From contig JAWQEG010000411.1 of NCBI GenBank assembly GCA_033782935.1, positions 369,501 through 433,500 of the forward strand: a stretch of DNA of 64,000 nucleotides, read 5' to 3'. Positions 53,971 to 62,262 of the stretch are shown piece by piece. Every line of letters starts with the position of its first letter. Within the stretch, counting starts at the first letter, position 1. The notes beneath the pieces were generated by a model. It did not search any database. It saw only the letters and a list, made by a program, of their open reading frames with translations, and had not been told where the DNA came from. This DNA is from Petrolisthes cinctipes (taxonomy: Eukaryota; Arthropoda; Malacostraca; Decapoda; Porcellanidae). Both the position numbers and the translations under genes were made by a program.

Positions 53971-54423
53971 ATGGGACCCAAGTCAAAGTTTAGAAGAAAG
54001 ATGGCTGATATAGCGAGGAAGAAGAAGGAGAAGGCCCTGGCTGCTATTGCAGAAAAAGCAGGGGAGCAACCACAACCCCAGCAACAACCAGGACCATCAG
54101 GGGAGCAACCACAACCCCAGCCACAACCAGGACCATCGGGGGAGCAACCACAACCCCAGCCACAACCAGGACCATCGGGGGAGCAACCACAACCACAAGA
54201 GGAGGGGACAACCCAAGTGTCACCTGCCGCTGTGAAGAGACGGCTGCGAGAAAGTATCGCTGTTCCTCTTGATAGAGTGAAAGACGAATATGTCATGATT
54301 TCGAAGAGAAAATTGTTCCAAAATTTCAAAAAAAAATGTGAAAAGTGTAGAAATGTTGCATTGGGTATCCCCAGTGTAAGAAGGCGACTTGGTGCAGCGA
54401 ACAAAAATCGTGTGCGAGTGTAG
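53971..54423 (+). pseudogene. Mutator-like transposase, N-terminal part (frame before the frameshift)
   Basis: The likely start is the ATG at 53,971: AAG precedes it and G follows, a good eukaryotic context. The first 30 residues are basic (MGPKSKFRRKMADIARKKKE). Next comes a Gln/Pro-rich linker made of a 13-residue repeat, GEQPQPQPQPGPS. Then follows a conserved-looking stretch with CEKC, a first zinc-binding pair. The frame stops at 54,421-54,423. The second CxxC pair and the catalytic domain continue in the next frame from 54,380 onwards, so the zinc-binding region is split. The A5 run at 54,403-54,407 lies in the overlap and is the likely site of a one-base indel, either real or a sequencing error. 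Functionally this part would bind DNA or zinc ahead of the transposase core. Confidence 0.6.
54061..54210 (+). repeat. 39-bp in-frame minisatellite in the transposase linker
   Basis: Copies start at 54,061, 54,100, 54,139 and 54,178, the last one partial. Each encodes GEQPQPQPQPGPS, with one QQ variant in the first copy. The 39-bp period keeps the frame. Confidence 0.95.
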
Positions 54424-55837
54424 TGTGTGTGGCGAGACGTCTGTTGCCTGGACGTCCTTCAGGTACGAACCACAGGGCAAGTATGATGTGAATATGAAGT
54501 TCGTAGAATTTGACCTAGAAAACAATGGCTATAAAACACTTGAGGACATGGAAAAAGTATTCGAGATGAAAATAATGTCAAGTACCAGGTTCTTTTACAT
54601 TGCCCGAGAAATTGAGGCAAAAGGAATCCAAGATGGTGAAGTGAGTTTGAGACGAGCACGGGAACTCGTCCATGAATATCTTGAAAATGAACAACCAGGT
54701 TCTCCTGAAGTGAAGAATATAACAGTGACATGTGATGGTTCCTGGTCGAAGAGAGGGTTTGTGGCAAAGTTTTGTGTGGTACCAGTCATACACTTTGACA
54801 CAGGACTTGTTGTGGACTATGAAGTATTGAGTAAATACTGCAGAATATGTGAGAAAAATAAAAAAACGGAAAGTGACTGGTATGCTGCACATCAGCCACA
54901 GTGCGTAAAAAACTTTGATGGAAGTTCTCCTGCAATGGAGACAGAGGGTTGGATGAAACTGTGGAAAAGGTCAGTGGAAAAATGTAACTTTCGATATACC
55001 ACTGTAATTTCAGATGGTGACTCGAAGACCTACTCATCTGTAGTGAAAGAAAAAGTGTATGGAGATGTGGAAATTCGCAAAGACGAATGCATCAATCAAG
55101 TTGCAAAGAGAGTTGGGAAGGCATTGAGAGACTATGTACAAGAAAAGAGTAGGAAAGGAGAAGGTGTTGGAGGGAGGAGAAGAGGATCCCTGACCCAGGT
55201 TACTTTAGGGAAAATCCAGGATTTTTACAGGTATGCCATAATTCGTAACCTGGATGATGTGGAGAAGATGAAAAAGGCAATTTTTGCAATAACTGAACAC
55301 TGTTGTAGCACCGATGACGATCCTTGCCACGAGCTGTGCCCAGAAGGAGTTGATTCCTGGTGCTTTTTCAACAAAGCTCGAGCTGAAGGAAAGCCTACTG
55401 GAAGCCATGACCAGCATATTCACCACCCAATACGCCAAGATCTCAAGGGTGACCTGTACGACATAATGAGAAAGTACAGCACAGATGAACTCTTGTCAAG
55501 GTGCACTGGACGAACACAGAATGCCAATGAATGCCTGAATTCAGTCATATGGAGCAAGTGCTCTAAAACTGTGTTTTATCAAAAGGAGAGGGTGCATTAC
55601 CTGATTGCTAAGGCCATAACTGAGTTCAACTTTGGATTTGCGCGTTCTGGAGGCCTTGTGTCTTCTGGAAAAATAGGGAAGAAAATTGGAACAGGGCAAG
55701 ACATGAAAAAACACAAATTGTTTGAAAGCCGCCAAGAAAAGAAGGAAGAAAGAAGATCAAAGAAACGAAAGGCAATGGAAGAAGAAGCGAAGAAAGTCAC
55801 CAAAGAAGGCACCACATATGAAGCAGGAGCCTTCTAA
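54380..55837 (+). pseudogene. Mutator-like element (MULE) transposase, catalytic part
   Basis: This frame is open from 54,380 to the TAA at 55,835-55,837, about 485 codons. It begins with CSVCGE, the second half of a zinc-binding pair whose first half is in the upstream frame. The core reads like the Mutator-like transposase domain known from many arthropod proteins: TCDGSWSKRGF, VVDYEVLSKYCRIC, VISDGDSKTY, then KDECINQVAKRVGKALRD, ending NANECLNSVIWSKC. The likely DDE triad is the D of TCDGSW, the D of ISDGD and the E of NANECLN (residues 116, 209 and 381 counted from 54,389). All three are present, as are the CH-rich residues between them. A basic tail with KKEERRSKKRK follows. AATAAA at 55,902-55,907 is a possible polyadenylation signal. 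There is no ATG at the frame's start, so it depends on the upstream frame. The core looks intact and only the frameshift breaks it. I saw no flanking inverted repeats. Confidence 0.85.
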
Positions 55838-55901
55838 GCAAGGACGTGAGTAAAGGGTAGAAGTAGCTGAGGAGGAAAGGGAAGAGCCAATCCCTGGTAA
55901 A

Positions 55902-55907
55902 AATAAA
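55902..55907 (+). promoter_or_regulatory. Possible polyadenylation signal of the transposase gene
   Basis: AATAAA lies 65 bp after the stop codon of the transposase frame. The position is right, but the hexamer is common in AT-rich DNA. Confidence 0.35.
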
Positions 55908-56883
55908 CCCCTTTTCGTTGAGTCAGCTACTTCCATAATCCCCCATGAGTGAGACAAGTTACACTTGTCGGTAAAGGCTAATTATATAGGTAAATAAACA
56001 AATAAATAATGAATAAGTGAATGATCATACAAATAATTGCAGTGTATGCACACACACACACACACAAATTCAATAAGACCTCCCATACCCATCTCAAATC
56101 TCATTCTCCCTTCTCAGTCCATCATATGAACTCTTTATTATTCATAATGCATCATAATATTTTGCTATATAGCATAATATATCATAATATATCGTTATAT
56201 GTATCATACTGTGCTGGTATATGTCAGTGATGAACGAGGAATAAAGATTCTCGTAGTTATATATGCAAAAATAATAGTTTACCATACATCAGACACATTC
56301 TCTATACTTGAGATATGATAGAGTACGAAAAGGAAACGGGGGATACTATTTTAGACTGCCCAACTTTCCTATATCACAAATTCGCAGTTTTCTCAAGACC
56401 CACTTTTTCAGGTGCAATTGATAACAGCTCGAACAGTGTTTATGTCATGTTCATGAAGCTTTTCACAAGTGATAGACGTATATATGAGCATATTTTGTTG
56501 TTTCCATTTCCTTGATAAATGATTACCCTATTTTTGAGGAATTTTTTCATCTCAGGAATTTTATCTCCCTTTTCAAGCGATTTCAATTTCCTATTTCCAG
56601 CAGTGATATGGGGTTCTTGGCTCATGACAGTGTTGCTGTATCTAAGGAGAGTGTCCACATAAAGTATGAGGAAGTTCTGAAAAAAAAAAAAAAAAAATTC
56701 CCTCAGTTGGTGAAAAAAATTGGGAAAAATAATATTTGATGTACGATTTCAATGAAAATTGGTTATTATACGTAAAAACACACGAGGAATACGATGGTAA
56801 GAAGATTTTGCCTGTACAGTAAAAAGGAGCTGAGTTAGATAGTCAGATTGTTGTTTCCCCTAATTATGTCATGTAAGGTCATA
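55908..56883. other. AT-rich intergenic DNA; no gene recognised
   Basis: It contains a (CA)n tract at 56,049-56,066, an AT-rich ATATATCATAATATATCG stretch near 56,165-56,200, and an A-run at about 56,681-56,697. Short frames at 56,315-56,515 and 56,512-56,739 have no recognisable content. Confidence 0.6.
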
Positions 56884-57020
56884 CTAATTTCAAAATTTGA
56901 ATATGACCTAACTTGGAAACGGGGCATTTCCGAATAAAAGTGTTTTAGAATGTTATGAATTTGTGAATAAAGAAGATAAAAATATTGTAATAGAAAATGG
57001 CAATAGAATAGATAATTACC
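56884..57020 (+). repeat. Dispersed repeat block, related to 51,985-52,120
   Basis: It begins AATTTCAAAATTTGAATATG and shares CTTGGAAA, TTTTAGAATG and the GTGAATAAAGAAG-type stretch with 51,985-52,120, in the same orientation and the same order. Similarity was judged by eye and is moderate. Confidence 0.5.
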
Positions 57021-57245
57021 GGTTGTTTTTATTACTCATATTTCATAATGGTTTCCCTTGTCTGTACAATTTTTTTTTTTTGTAATTAAAAAATTGGGTA
57101 AATTTTCTGAGCTACACGTATGAAATTTTCAGACAAAATATTGCTTTTCCAAGATTTTTTTACGTGATTAGTTCAATTTTTTTCAAGTGATTAGTTCAAT
57201 TTTTACATCCATTTATTGTGCAAATGTCCTGTTTATAGCCATACA

Positions 57246-57435
57246 TACCTAACCTAACCTAACCTAATCTAATCCAACCTAACCCACCCCAACCAAACCC
57301 AACCCGACCCATCCCAACCCATCCCAACCCAACCCGACCCAACCCAATCTAACCTAATCTGGACCATTGCAGACTAGCGGGACCTAACCATAGCAGACTA
57401 CCAAGACCTAACCTGAACAGCCTATACGGAGTTTC
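57246..57435 (-). repeat. Degenerate (CCTAA)n tract with inverted dispersed block
   Basis: It starts as clean CCTAACCTAACCTAACCTAA, the complement of the arthropod telomere motif TTAGG. It decays into AACCCGACCC and CCCATCCCAA variants up to about 57,360. Then GGGACCTAACCATAGCAGAC and ACCAAGACCTAACC follow, the reverse complement of the blocks near 51,880 and 52,150. This is interstitial and degenerate, so it is not a chromosome end. Confidence 0.6.
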
Positions 57436-57498
57436 ACAAGGTAAGACCTACGGTATATCAAACTTAGGGAAGTTTGACATTAACAACTTATATCACGT

Positions 57499-57650
57499 TC
57501 ATACAATATTCAGTTTAAAGCAGAAATATTTATACAATATTCAATTTAATTTAAAGCAGAAATATTCATGCACTATTCAATTTAATTTAAAGCAGAAATA
57601 TTCATACAATATTCAATTTAATAAAGGCAGAAATATTGATACAATATCTG
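57499..57650 (+). repeat. 36-bp AT-rich minisatellite, about four copies
   Basis: The unit ends AAAGCAGAAATATT and begins CATACAATATTCAATTTAAT. Four successive copies have small deletions and substitutions. Confidence 0.85.
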
Positions 57651-57800
57651 GAATAGTTTGGAGGAATCATTGCTCTAAATTTATCACCCAAAACAATGTG
57701 CTATATGCCACCTTAAGGAAATCAACCTTTTGTGGTCAATTTGGAGTCAATGTAGTCCTCCAAACTCTCATTATTCAGTAATGTTTTCAGTAATTATTCA

Positions 57801-58742
57801 TTAAGTTTTCCTGTCTTCTTGTGTTGTTTCAGATTCCCCATCCGGATAATCTTTGGGCATATAATTAATACACCCATATTTATCATTAAAACACACCTGT
57901 ACTCTTCTGATTAGACCAGCTCCCTCAGTGTCTATTTCTTCATTTTCATGGGAACAGTCTACTTTTCTTTTGATTGAATTACTATTAGGCCCTCTATTTA
58001 TATTATCAAACCTTGCCATTAACTGTTTAAATAAAGAGTCAAAACCTGTTCCAACAAGTGTTCCATCAATTTCATCTAAAAACGATGCCGGATAAGTTTC
58101 AACAATTCTCTCAGCAATTACTGCCAGTGATTTCTTCCCTGGTCTTTCTGAGATTTTTGATATATCATCCACCAACACTCTCACCATCTCTCTTCTAGCA
58201 GAAGGCTTAGGTCTCTGTCCTTTTTCTAAGGAAACGAGCAAATTTGTCTTTGAAAATCTTTTCCAGGGTATTGTATAATCTTGAGCCCAATGTGATTGGT
58301 TGTAGCTTGGCACTGATTTCTCCATCATCAAGAGCTGAAACAGTTGGCTGAATTGAGTGTGTATCTTCCTGTGATGAGTGTGTATCTTGCTGTGGTGAGT
58401 GTGTATCTTCCTGTGATGAGTGTGTATCTTCCTGTGATAAGTGTGTATCTTCCTGTGATGAGTGTGTATCTTCCTGTGATGAGTGTGTATCTTCCTGTGA
58501 TGAGTGTGTATCTTCCTGTGATGAGTGTGCATCTTCCTGTGATGAGTGTGTATCTTGCTGTGATGAGTGTGTATCTTGCTGTGATGAGTGTGCATCTTCC
58601 TGTGATGAGTGTGATAATTCCTGTGATGAGTGTGTATCTTCCTGTGATGAGTGTGTATCTTCCTGTGATGAGTGTGATAATTCATGTGATGAGTGTGATA
58701 GTTCCTGTGATGAGTGTGATAATTCCTGTGATGCCGGTGCCA
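57801..58742 (-). pseudogene. Exon 2 of a multi-copy gene family: minisatellite plus conserved C-terminal domain
   Basis: A good 3' splice site (TTTTCTTAATATTTCAG, read on the - strand) ends at 58,743, and the exon starts at 58,742. Its first part is a 21-bp minisatellite. The phase inherited from exon 1 gives the frame SSQEDTH. From about 58,285 the conserved content is in another frame: DYTIPWKRF, LVSLEKGQRPKPSARREMVR, then GTGFDSLFKQLMARFDNINRG, and finally YGCINYMPKDYPDGES before the stop at 57,801-57,803. At least one frameshift within about 58,285-58,720 is therefore needed. I recall this domain layout (SAM-like start, IPW...RREMVR...TGYDSL...YGCINW) from many uncharacterised fish and aquatic invertebrate proteins. 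Function is unknown to me and the family assignment is from memory. The copy looks degraded. Confidence 0.6.
58359..58735 (-). repeat. 21-bp minisatellite within exon 2
   Basis: About 18 copies of GATGAGTGTGTATCTTCCTGT, as read on the + strand. Variants have GATAATT, GCATCTT or TTGCTGT. Being 21 bp long it never shifts frame, and it lacks stops in several frames: SSQEDTH and HHRKIHT on the - strand, and MSVYLPV on the + strand. The + strand frame at 58,344-58,754 is only a shadow. Confidence 0.95.
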
Positions 58743-59235
58743 CTGAAATATTAAGAAAACCTATAAAAAATTTTGGTGTTGATTATGCATAGTACTTAAG
58801 CCCATATGCAATAACATGCCCATCCACAACACTGTACATAATTCACACAGTGCTTCCTTCCTTCACTTCTTCCTTCCTGCATTCTATTTTTGTATGAGTT
58901 AATTTATAAGAAACATAATTGAGAAGAAAATGAGACAACATTTCATCAAAAAGATGATGTATAAGTATTTTGTGGGTACATGGGAACAATAAGTTACATA
59001 ACAAGCAACAGTGATACTCTATTTTAATTGGACCTGCAGTTAAATGACAACCCACATCAAGTGTCTGAATATACAGTACTGTACCGGTACTGTAAAAAAA
59101 AAAAAAGATTGGCCAAGTTTGCTAGGACACAACTCATAAGCTAATATAGAATATTACCTGAGTCTTAAATGCAGGCAAGAACTCTATAGTAAGGTAAACT
59201 AATCTTAAAAAAATATGGCATGCATTATACTGTAC
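58743..59235 (-). other. Intron between the two exons of the - strand gene
   Basis: It starts with donor GTACAG (59,235 downwards) after CAAG, and ends with TTAATATTTCAG at 58,743. Length is 493 bp. Exon 1 ends with one spare base G and exon 2 begins with TG, completing a valine codon, so the phases agree. The sequence within is AT-rich, with an A-run near 59,094-59,105. Confidence 0.6.
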
Positions 59236-59430
59236 CTTGTTTCCATTTATCAATAAGTTTACGTGCTTGAATCTCTTTCTACATGGGTGTAAGATGGGAT
59301 GCCTTCACATAGTGAATATCATTAACAGTTTCTACACCAATGCTGATAAGGTGTTCACACACTTCCTCCAGTAACTGTGGAGGAAGGGTTGGAAGAATAT
59401 TTTTTCAATGGTCTCCTTGATTTCCTCCAT
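59236..59430 (-). pseudogene. Exon 1 of the same - strand gene: SAM-like domain
   Basis: From a possible start ATG at 59,430-59,428 it reads MEEIKETIEK. It then shifts frame at the A6 run (59,400-59,405) into ILPTLPPQLLEEVCEHLISI, GVETVNDIHYVKASHLTPM, a TAG stop at 59,281-59,279, and KEIQARKLIDKWKQ to the donor. The pattern of a short helix, LxSIGV, DI.YV...DL.P, then IQARKLI.KWK resembles the SAM-like N-terminal domain found with exon 2's domain in related proteins. The TAG could come from TGG (Trp) by one transition. The frameshift plus the stop suggest a pseudogene. A LINE begins about 15 bp upstream and has probably cut off the promoter. Confidence 0.55.
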
Positions 59431-59445
59431 ATCCAGTCTCTGATC

Positions 59446-59898
59446 CCCCCCAACGGGAACCGCCTTGACATGGTAGGGGGGCTTGTGTGTCTCTGAGACC
59501 TGGCGAGCTAGACTAGAGGGGGCTCCGGCCCCTGCTCTGCCCCGATTTCGGGGAGAGAGGGCTTCCCATGCTAGTAAGGTCGCCAGTGAGAGACCAGACT
59601 AAATGGTTCCCATGCATTAGGCTGCCAGTATGGGCCAACAGCGCTGCCCTCCATAGGGACTGCCCTCTAGGGGCCGTCCTATGTTGGATGGTTGGGTGTC
59701 TGGGCCGGGAGATGTTGGGGAAGGGGGTCTCAGCACCATCGTGGGCAAACTTTCGAGCCATTGGGGCTGCTTTTTAAAACGAGTGGCCCAGTGGGGGAAG
59801 AGGTACCCCGCCCACGGCGACCAGCGCTCGGTCCCCTCATCTGCCCGGTAGGTAGTAGCTCTTGGCTCCTGGGGCCAAAAACATCAAATCAATGATAT
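59446..59898 (+). other. 5' leader of the LINE
   Basis: GC-rich, about 450 bp, beginning CCCCCCAACGGGAACCGCC and continuing to the first ATG of ORF1 at 59,899. LINEs of this group usually carry an internal promoter in such a leader. No specific promoter motif was identified. Confidence 0.6.
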
Positions 59899-60060
59899 AT
59901 GGATAAAGAAAAGCCCCAATCTCTTCCTCGAGCGGTGGTCGACCAGGCCCTCGAGACGTCACTCTCTGGTCGTGGTAATATGCAGAAAGCTGCAAATAAG
60001 ACTAGACCTAGCAGGTTGGGTGTTGTGTCGAAGAACCTGTTAGCGATTTGGACACGTTAA
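59899..60060 (+). pseudogene. LINE ORF1, N-terminal fragment
   Basis: A 53-codon frame starts ATG GAT AAA GAA and reads MDKEKPQSLPRAVVDQALE onwards. It is basic and Ser/Arg-rich near the end, and stops at 60,058-60,060. The next ORF1 segment is open in another frame from 60,012. The two overlap and lie in the right order, so a frameshift near 60,050 probably divides one original ORF1. Confidence 0.5.
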
Positions 60061-61175
60061 TGTTAACGAATTTACTTGCATCCTTTTCCCATGGCGCTAT
60101 CCACTCCATTTTTAATTGTTTTGGAGTAGTTCTTCGAATCCGAATCACATTTGACAGTGATTGTAGGTCTAATCGGTGCTATATTACTTTCAATACAAAT
60201 GCTGCTGCCAAAGCAGCATTTGAGGCAAAAGATTCTTTGACGGTGGGGGATACTCATTGTAAAGTTCAGATGATGCTGTCCACCAATGTAGTTGACAGTG
60301 ACAATGACTACTGCCCTAATATATTTGATGACTCTGTAGAGCATGTCCCAAAGGAATGTCGGGTTCCTACACCCTTTTGGTTTGTGGCTTACTACAGGGA
60401 GGGACGTGGTAACCTTATCCATGCTTCCCGGTATCTGGAGAAAGAAATTGGATTATTACCAATGGGCCACATAAAGAAATATGGTACGGGCATTTTAATC
60501 AGAGCCAAAGATCTTACACAGGCCATGATGCTCCTCAATCTCCCCTGTCCTTCTGATAGCATGTTTGAATCTATTAAACCACATCGAACATTTAATTATA
60601 GCAAGGGGCGTATATATAATGAGGACCTGTATGAATTCTCTGAAGAGGACATTCTCGCTATGTGCCCAGACAGTGTCCAACGAGTAACGAAGATGAAAGG
60701 CAGTAAAAATATGATCATCCTCACTTTCTATGGCTCGCATATCCCAGATCGCATTAACATTAACCCCACCTCATTTGAGGTGAAGCCTTTTGTTGAGCGT
60801 CCCCTACAGTGTTTTTGTTGTTATGAGTTTGGTCATGGGAGGAGGAACTGCAACAACCGTTCCCGGTGTGGTAATTGTTCTGCTCTTGACTCACATCTTA
60901 CTTCTGAGTGTCGGTCAGAGAGTTACTGCTTTTAATGCAGAGATGCTCACCCCTTGCGTTCTCGCCAATGTAAGATGTACCTCCTTGAGCAGGATATCCT
61001 CCACTTGGCTAATATTCAATTCATTAGCATAGGTAGTGCCAGACGGCAACTCAACTTCAGGCGACAGAAGGATGGTGGTGTGAAGACATACGCCTCCTCC
61101 CTTCGCCCTAAATTGGTTGCAGCACCCTCTCAACCCTCTCAAGAGGCAGCTGCTTTCTGCATTTTGCTCAAGTGA
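60012..61175 (+). pseudogene. LINE ORF1, central part: RRM-like region and zinc knuckles
   Basis: This one frame is interrupted only by a TAA at 60,933-60,935. The early part (IFNCFGVVLRIRITFDSD, then RCYITFNTNAAAKAAFEA) looks like an RRM fold. The middle (FNYSKGRIYNEDLYEFSEED, PLQCFCCYEFGHGRRNC) is typical of Jockey-type ORF1. Three zinc knuckles follow: CFCCYEFGHGRRNC, CGNCSALDSHLTSEC, and CF(stop)CRDAHPLRSRQC. The stop thus falls inside the third knuckle, in place of one residue. The protein would bind LINE RNA as a nucleic-acid chaperone. The frame closes at 61,173-61,175, and the Ser-rich tail continues in another frame. Confidence 0.8.
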
Positions 61176-61929
61176 GAATGTTTTTAAGGTTACTCTACAT
61201 AAGAGTTTCTCTGTCTTGGAAACTTTATCAGACACTCATTCTGTTGAACCTTCAACTGATGACAATTCTCAGACTTTAGCTAAAGGTGTCCATGTGGTAG
61301 AGGTTCACACTGCCACACGCTCTCCAAAAAGGAAACTTAAGTCACCTAAACTGCCACAGAGATGCCTTCGTGGTTCCTCTGAGGCACTTGACTCTATAGA
61401 TATTCCACCTTGTAAGGCAACCATCTCTGTGGACTCATCCATAGTTTCCTCTCAATTTCACCAGAAGCGTTCTCGTGGCTCTGATGAATCTCTTGATTCA
61501 ACAGAAGTTCCTCCTCGCAAGCTTCCTTTGGGATCATCAGAGGGGCGTGAAGTTAATGTGGATGCCACGGATGTTGTTACTTCAAAAAATTCAGTTTCTC
61601 TTCCGCTTGAGCAGCGGAGTGATTCTACCACCTGTATTATGGATGTTGATGTATCTGCCTGTGTCAGTGATACCACTGCTGTACAGGACAAAACCAATGT
61701 AATTGTTTCAAAAAATATCCCAGCTCATATACCTTCATCTTCTAACATATCAGATGCTTCAGGGACTCGTCTACGGGTCCCAATTACTGCCCCACATACT
61801 ACTCCTCGGTTTCGCTCTTCTTCTAGTGGCCTAGGATTAGACAAATCTTATTGTTTGAGTAAACCCTCAGGTCGAGGTGGTAGTGGGAAGTACCTCCGTG
61901 AGGCTTCCCAAAAATCAGTACTAAAGTAA
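61150..61929 (+). pseudogene. LINE ORF1, Ser/Thr-rich C-terminal part
   Basis: About 260 codons in a frame shifted from the previous segment. The join is near 61,150-61,170, where the first frame reads AAAFCILLK and this one SAFCSSENVFKV. Composition is Ser/Thr/Pro-rich with basic patches such as SPKRKLKSPK. The motif RGSSEALDSIDIPPCK recurs as RGSDESLDSTEVPPRK, an internal duplication. The stop at 61,927-61,929 is just ahead of the ORF2 start region. Confidence 0.65.
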
Positions 61930-61934
61930 CACCG

Positions 61935-62262
61935 TTCAAGATCCTTCAGTGGAATTGTGTCCTTCTGTGAGGTGACAGTTCGGTCAACCCCAGGGGTGTT
62001 TTATTGGCTTCTTTTATAGAGGATGAGGGATTAGGGGTTTTAAATACGGGAGATGTGACACATTTTAATAGCACTACTGGGACTTTTACCGCCATTGACA
62101 TTTCCCTCTGCTCACCCAGTGCTCTGTTGGATTTTACTTGGAGAGTGTTGCCTGATTTATATGGCAGTGACCATTTCCCTATACTTTTAGAAGGTAACAG
62201 GTACGAACCACAGTCTCGTCTTCCTAGGTGGAAATTAGAGAAGGCTGACTGGCAGTTTTTTT
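61935..62262 (+). pseudogene. LINE ORF2, remnant of the APE-type endonuclease
   Basis: It starts FKILQWNCVLL, the typical beginning of the endonuclease in this group. Then comes a TGA at 61,968-61,970 where a Trp is expected, followed by GDSSVNPRGVLLASFIEDEG. That second stretch normally lies over 100 residues further on, so the middle of the nuclease, including most catalytic residues, is deleted. The end is kept: TFTAIDISLCSPSALLDF and LPDLYGSDHFPILLEG, with the SDH signature. After GWKLEKADWQF-like sequence, the T7 run at 62,256-62,262 shifts the frame into the next segment. Confidence 0.75.

Noticed and set aside
53937..55957. Several - strand frames over the transposase
   Set aside because: They are antisense shadows. 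The + strand has the catalytic motifs.
56315..56739. Two short + strand frames in AT-rich DNA
   Set aside because: Low-complexity composition, one ends in an A-run, and no conserved content.
51985..57020. Long terminal repeats of an LTR retrotransposon
   Set aside because: The paired blocks are only about 130 bp and diverged, with no TG...CA ends, primer-binding site or gag-pol between them.
57246..57360. True telomere end
   Set aside because: The CCTAA tract is short, degenerate and followed by unique sequence, gene and LINE.
58207..58260. Frameshift at an A5 run joining LEKIFKDKFARFLRKRTET to the RREMVR domain
   Set aside because: The alternative frame upstream (DYTIPWKRF...LEKGQRPKPS) fits the recalled family better, so the frame change must lie further upstream, in or next to the minisatellite.
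58344..58754. 136-codon + strand frame with MSVYLPV repeats
   Set aside because: It is the complement of the 21-bp minisatellite in the - strand exon.
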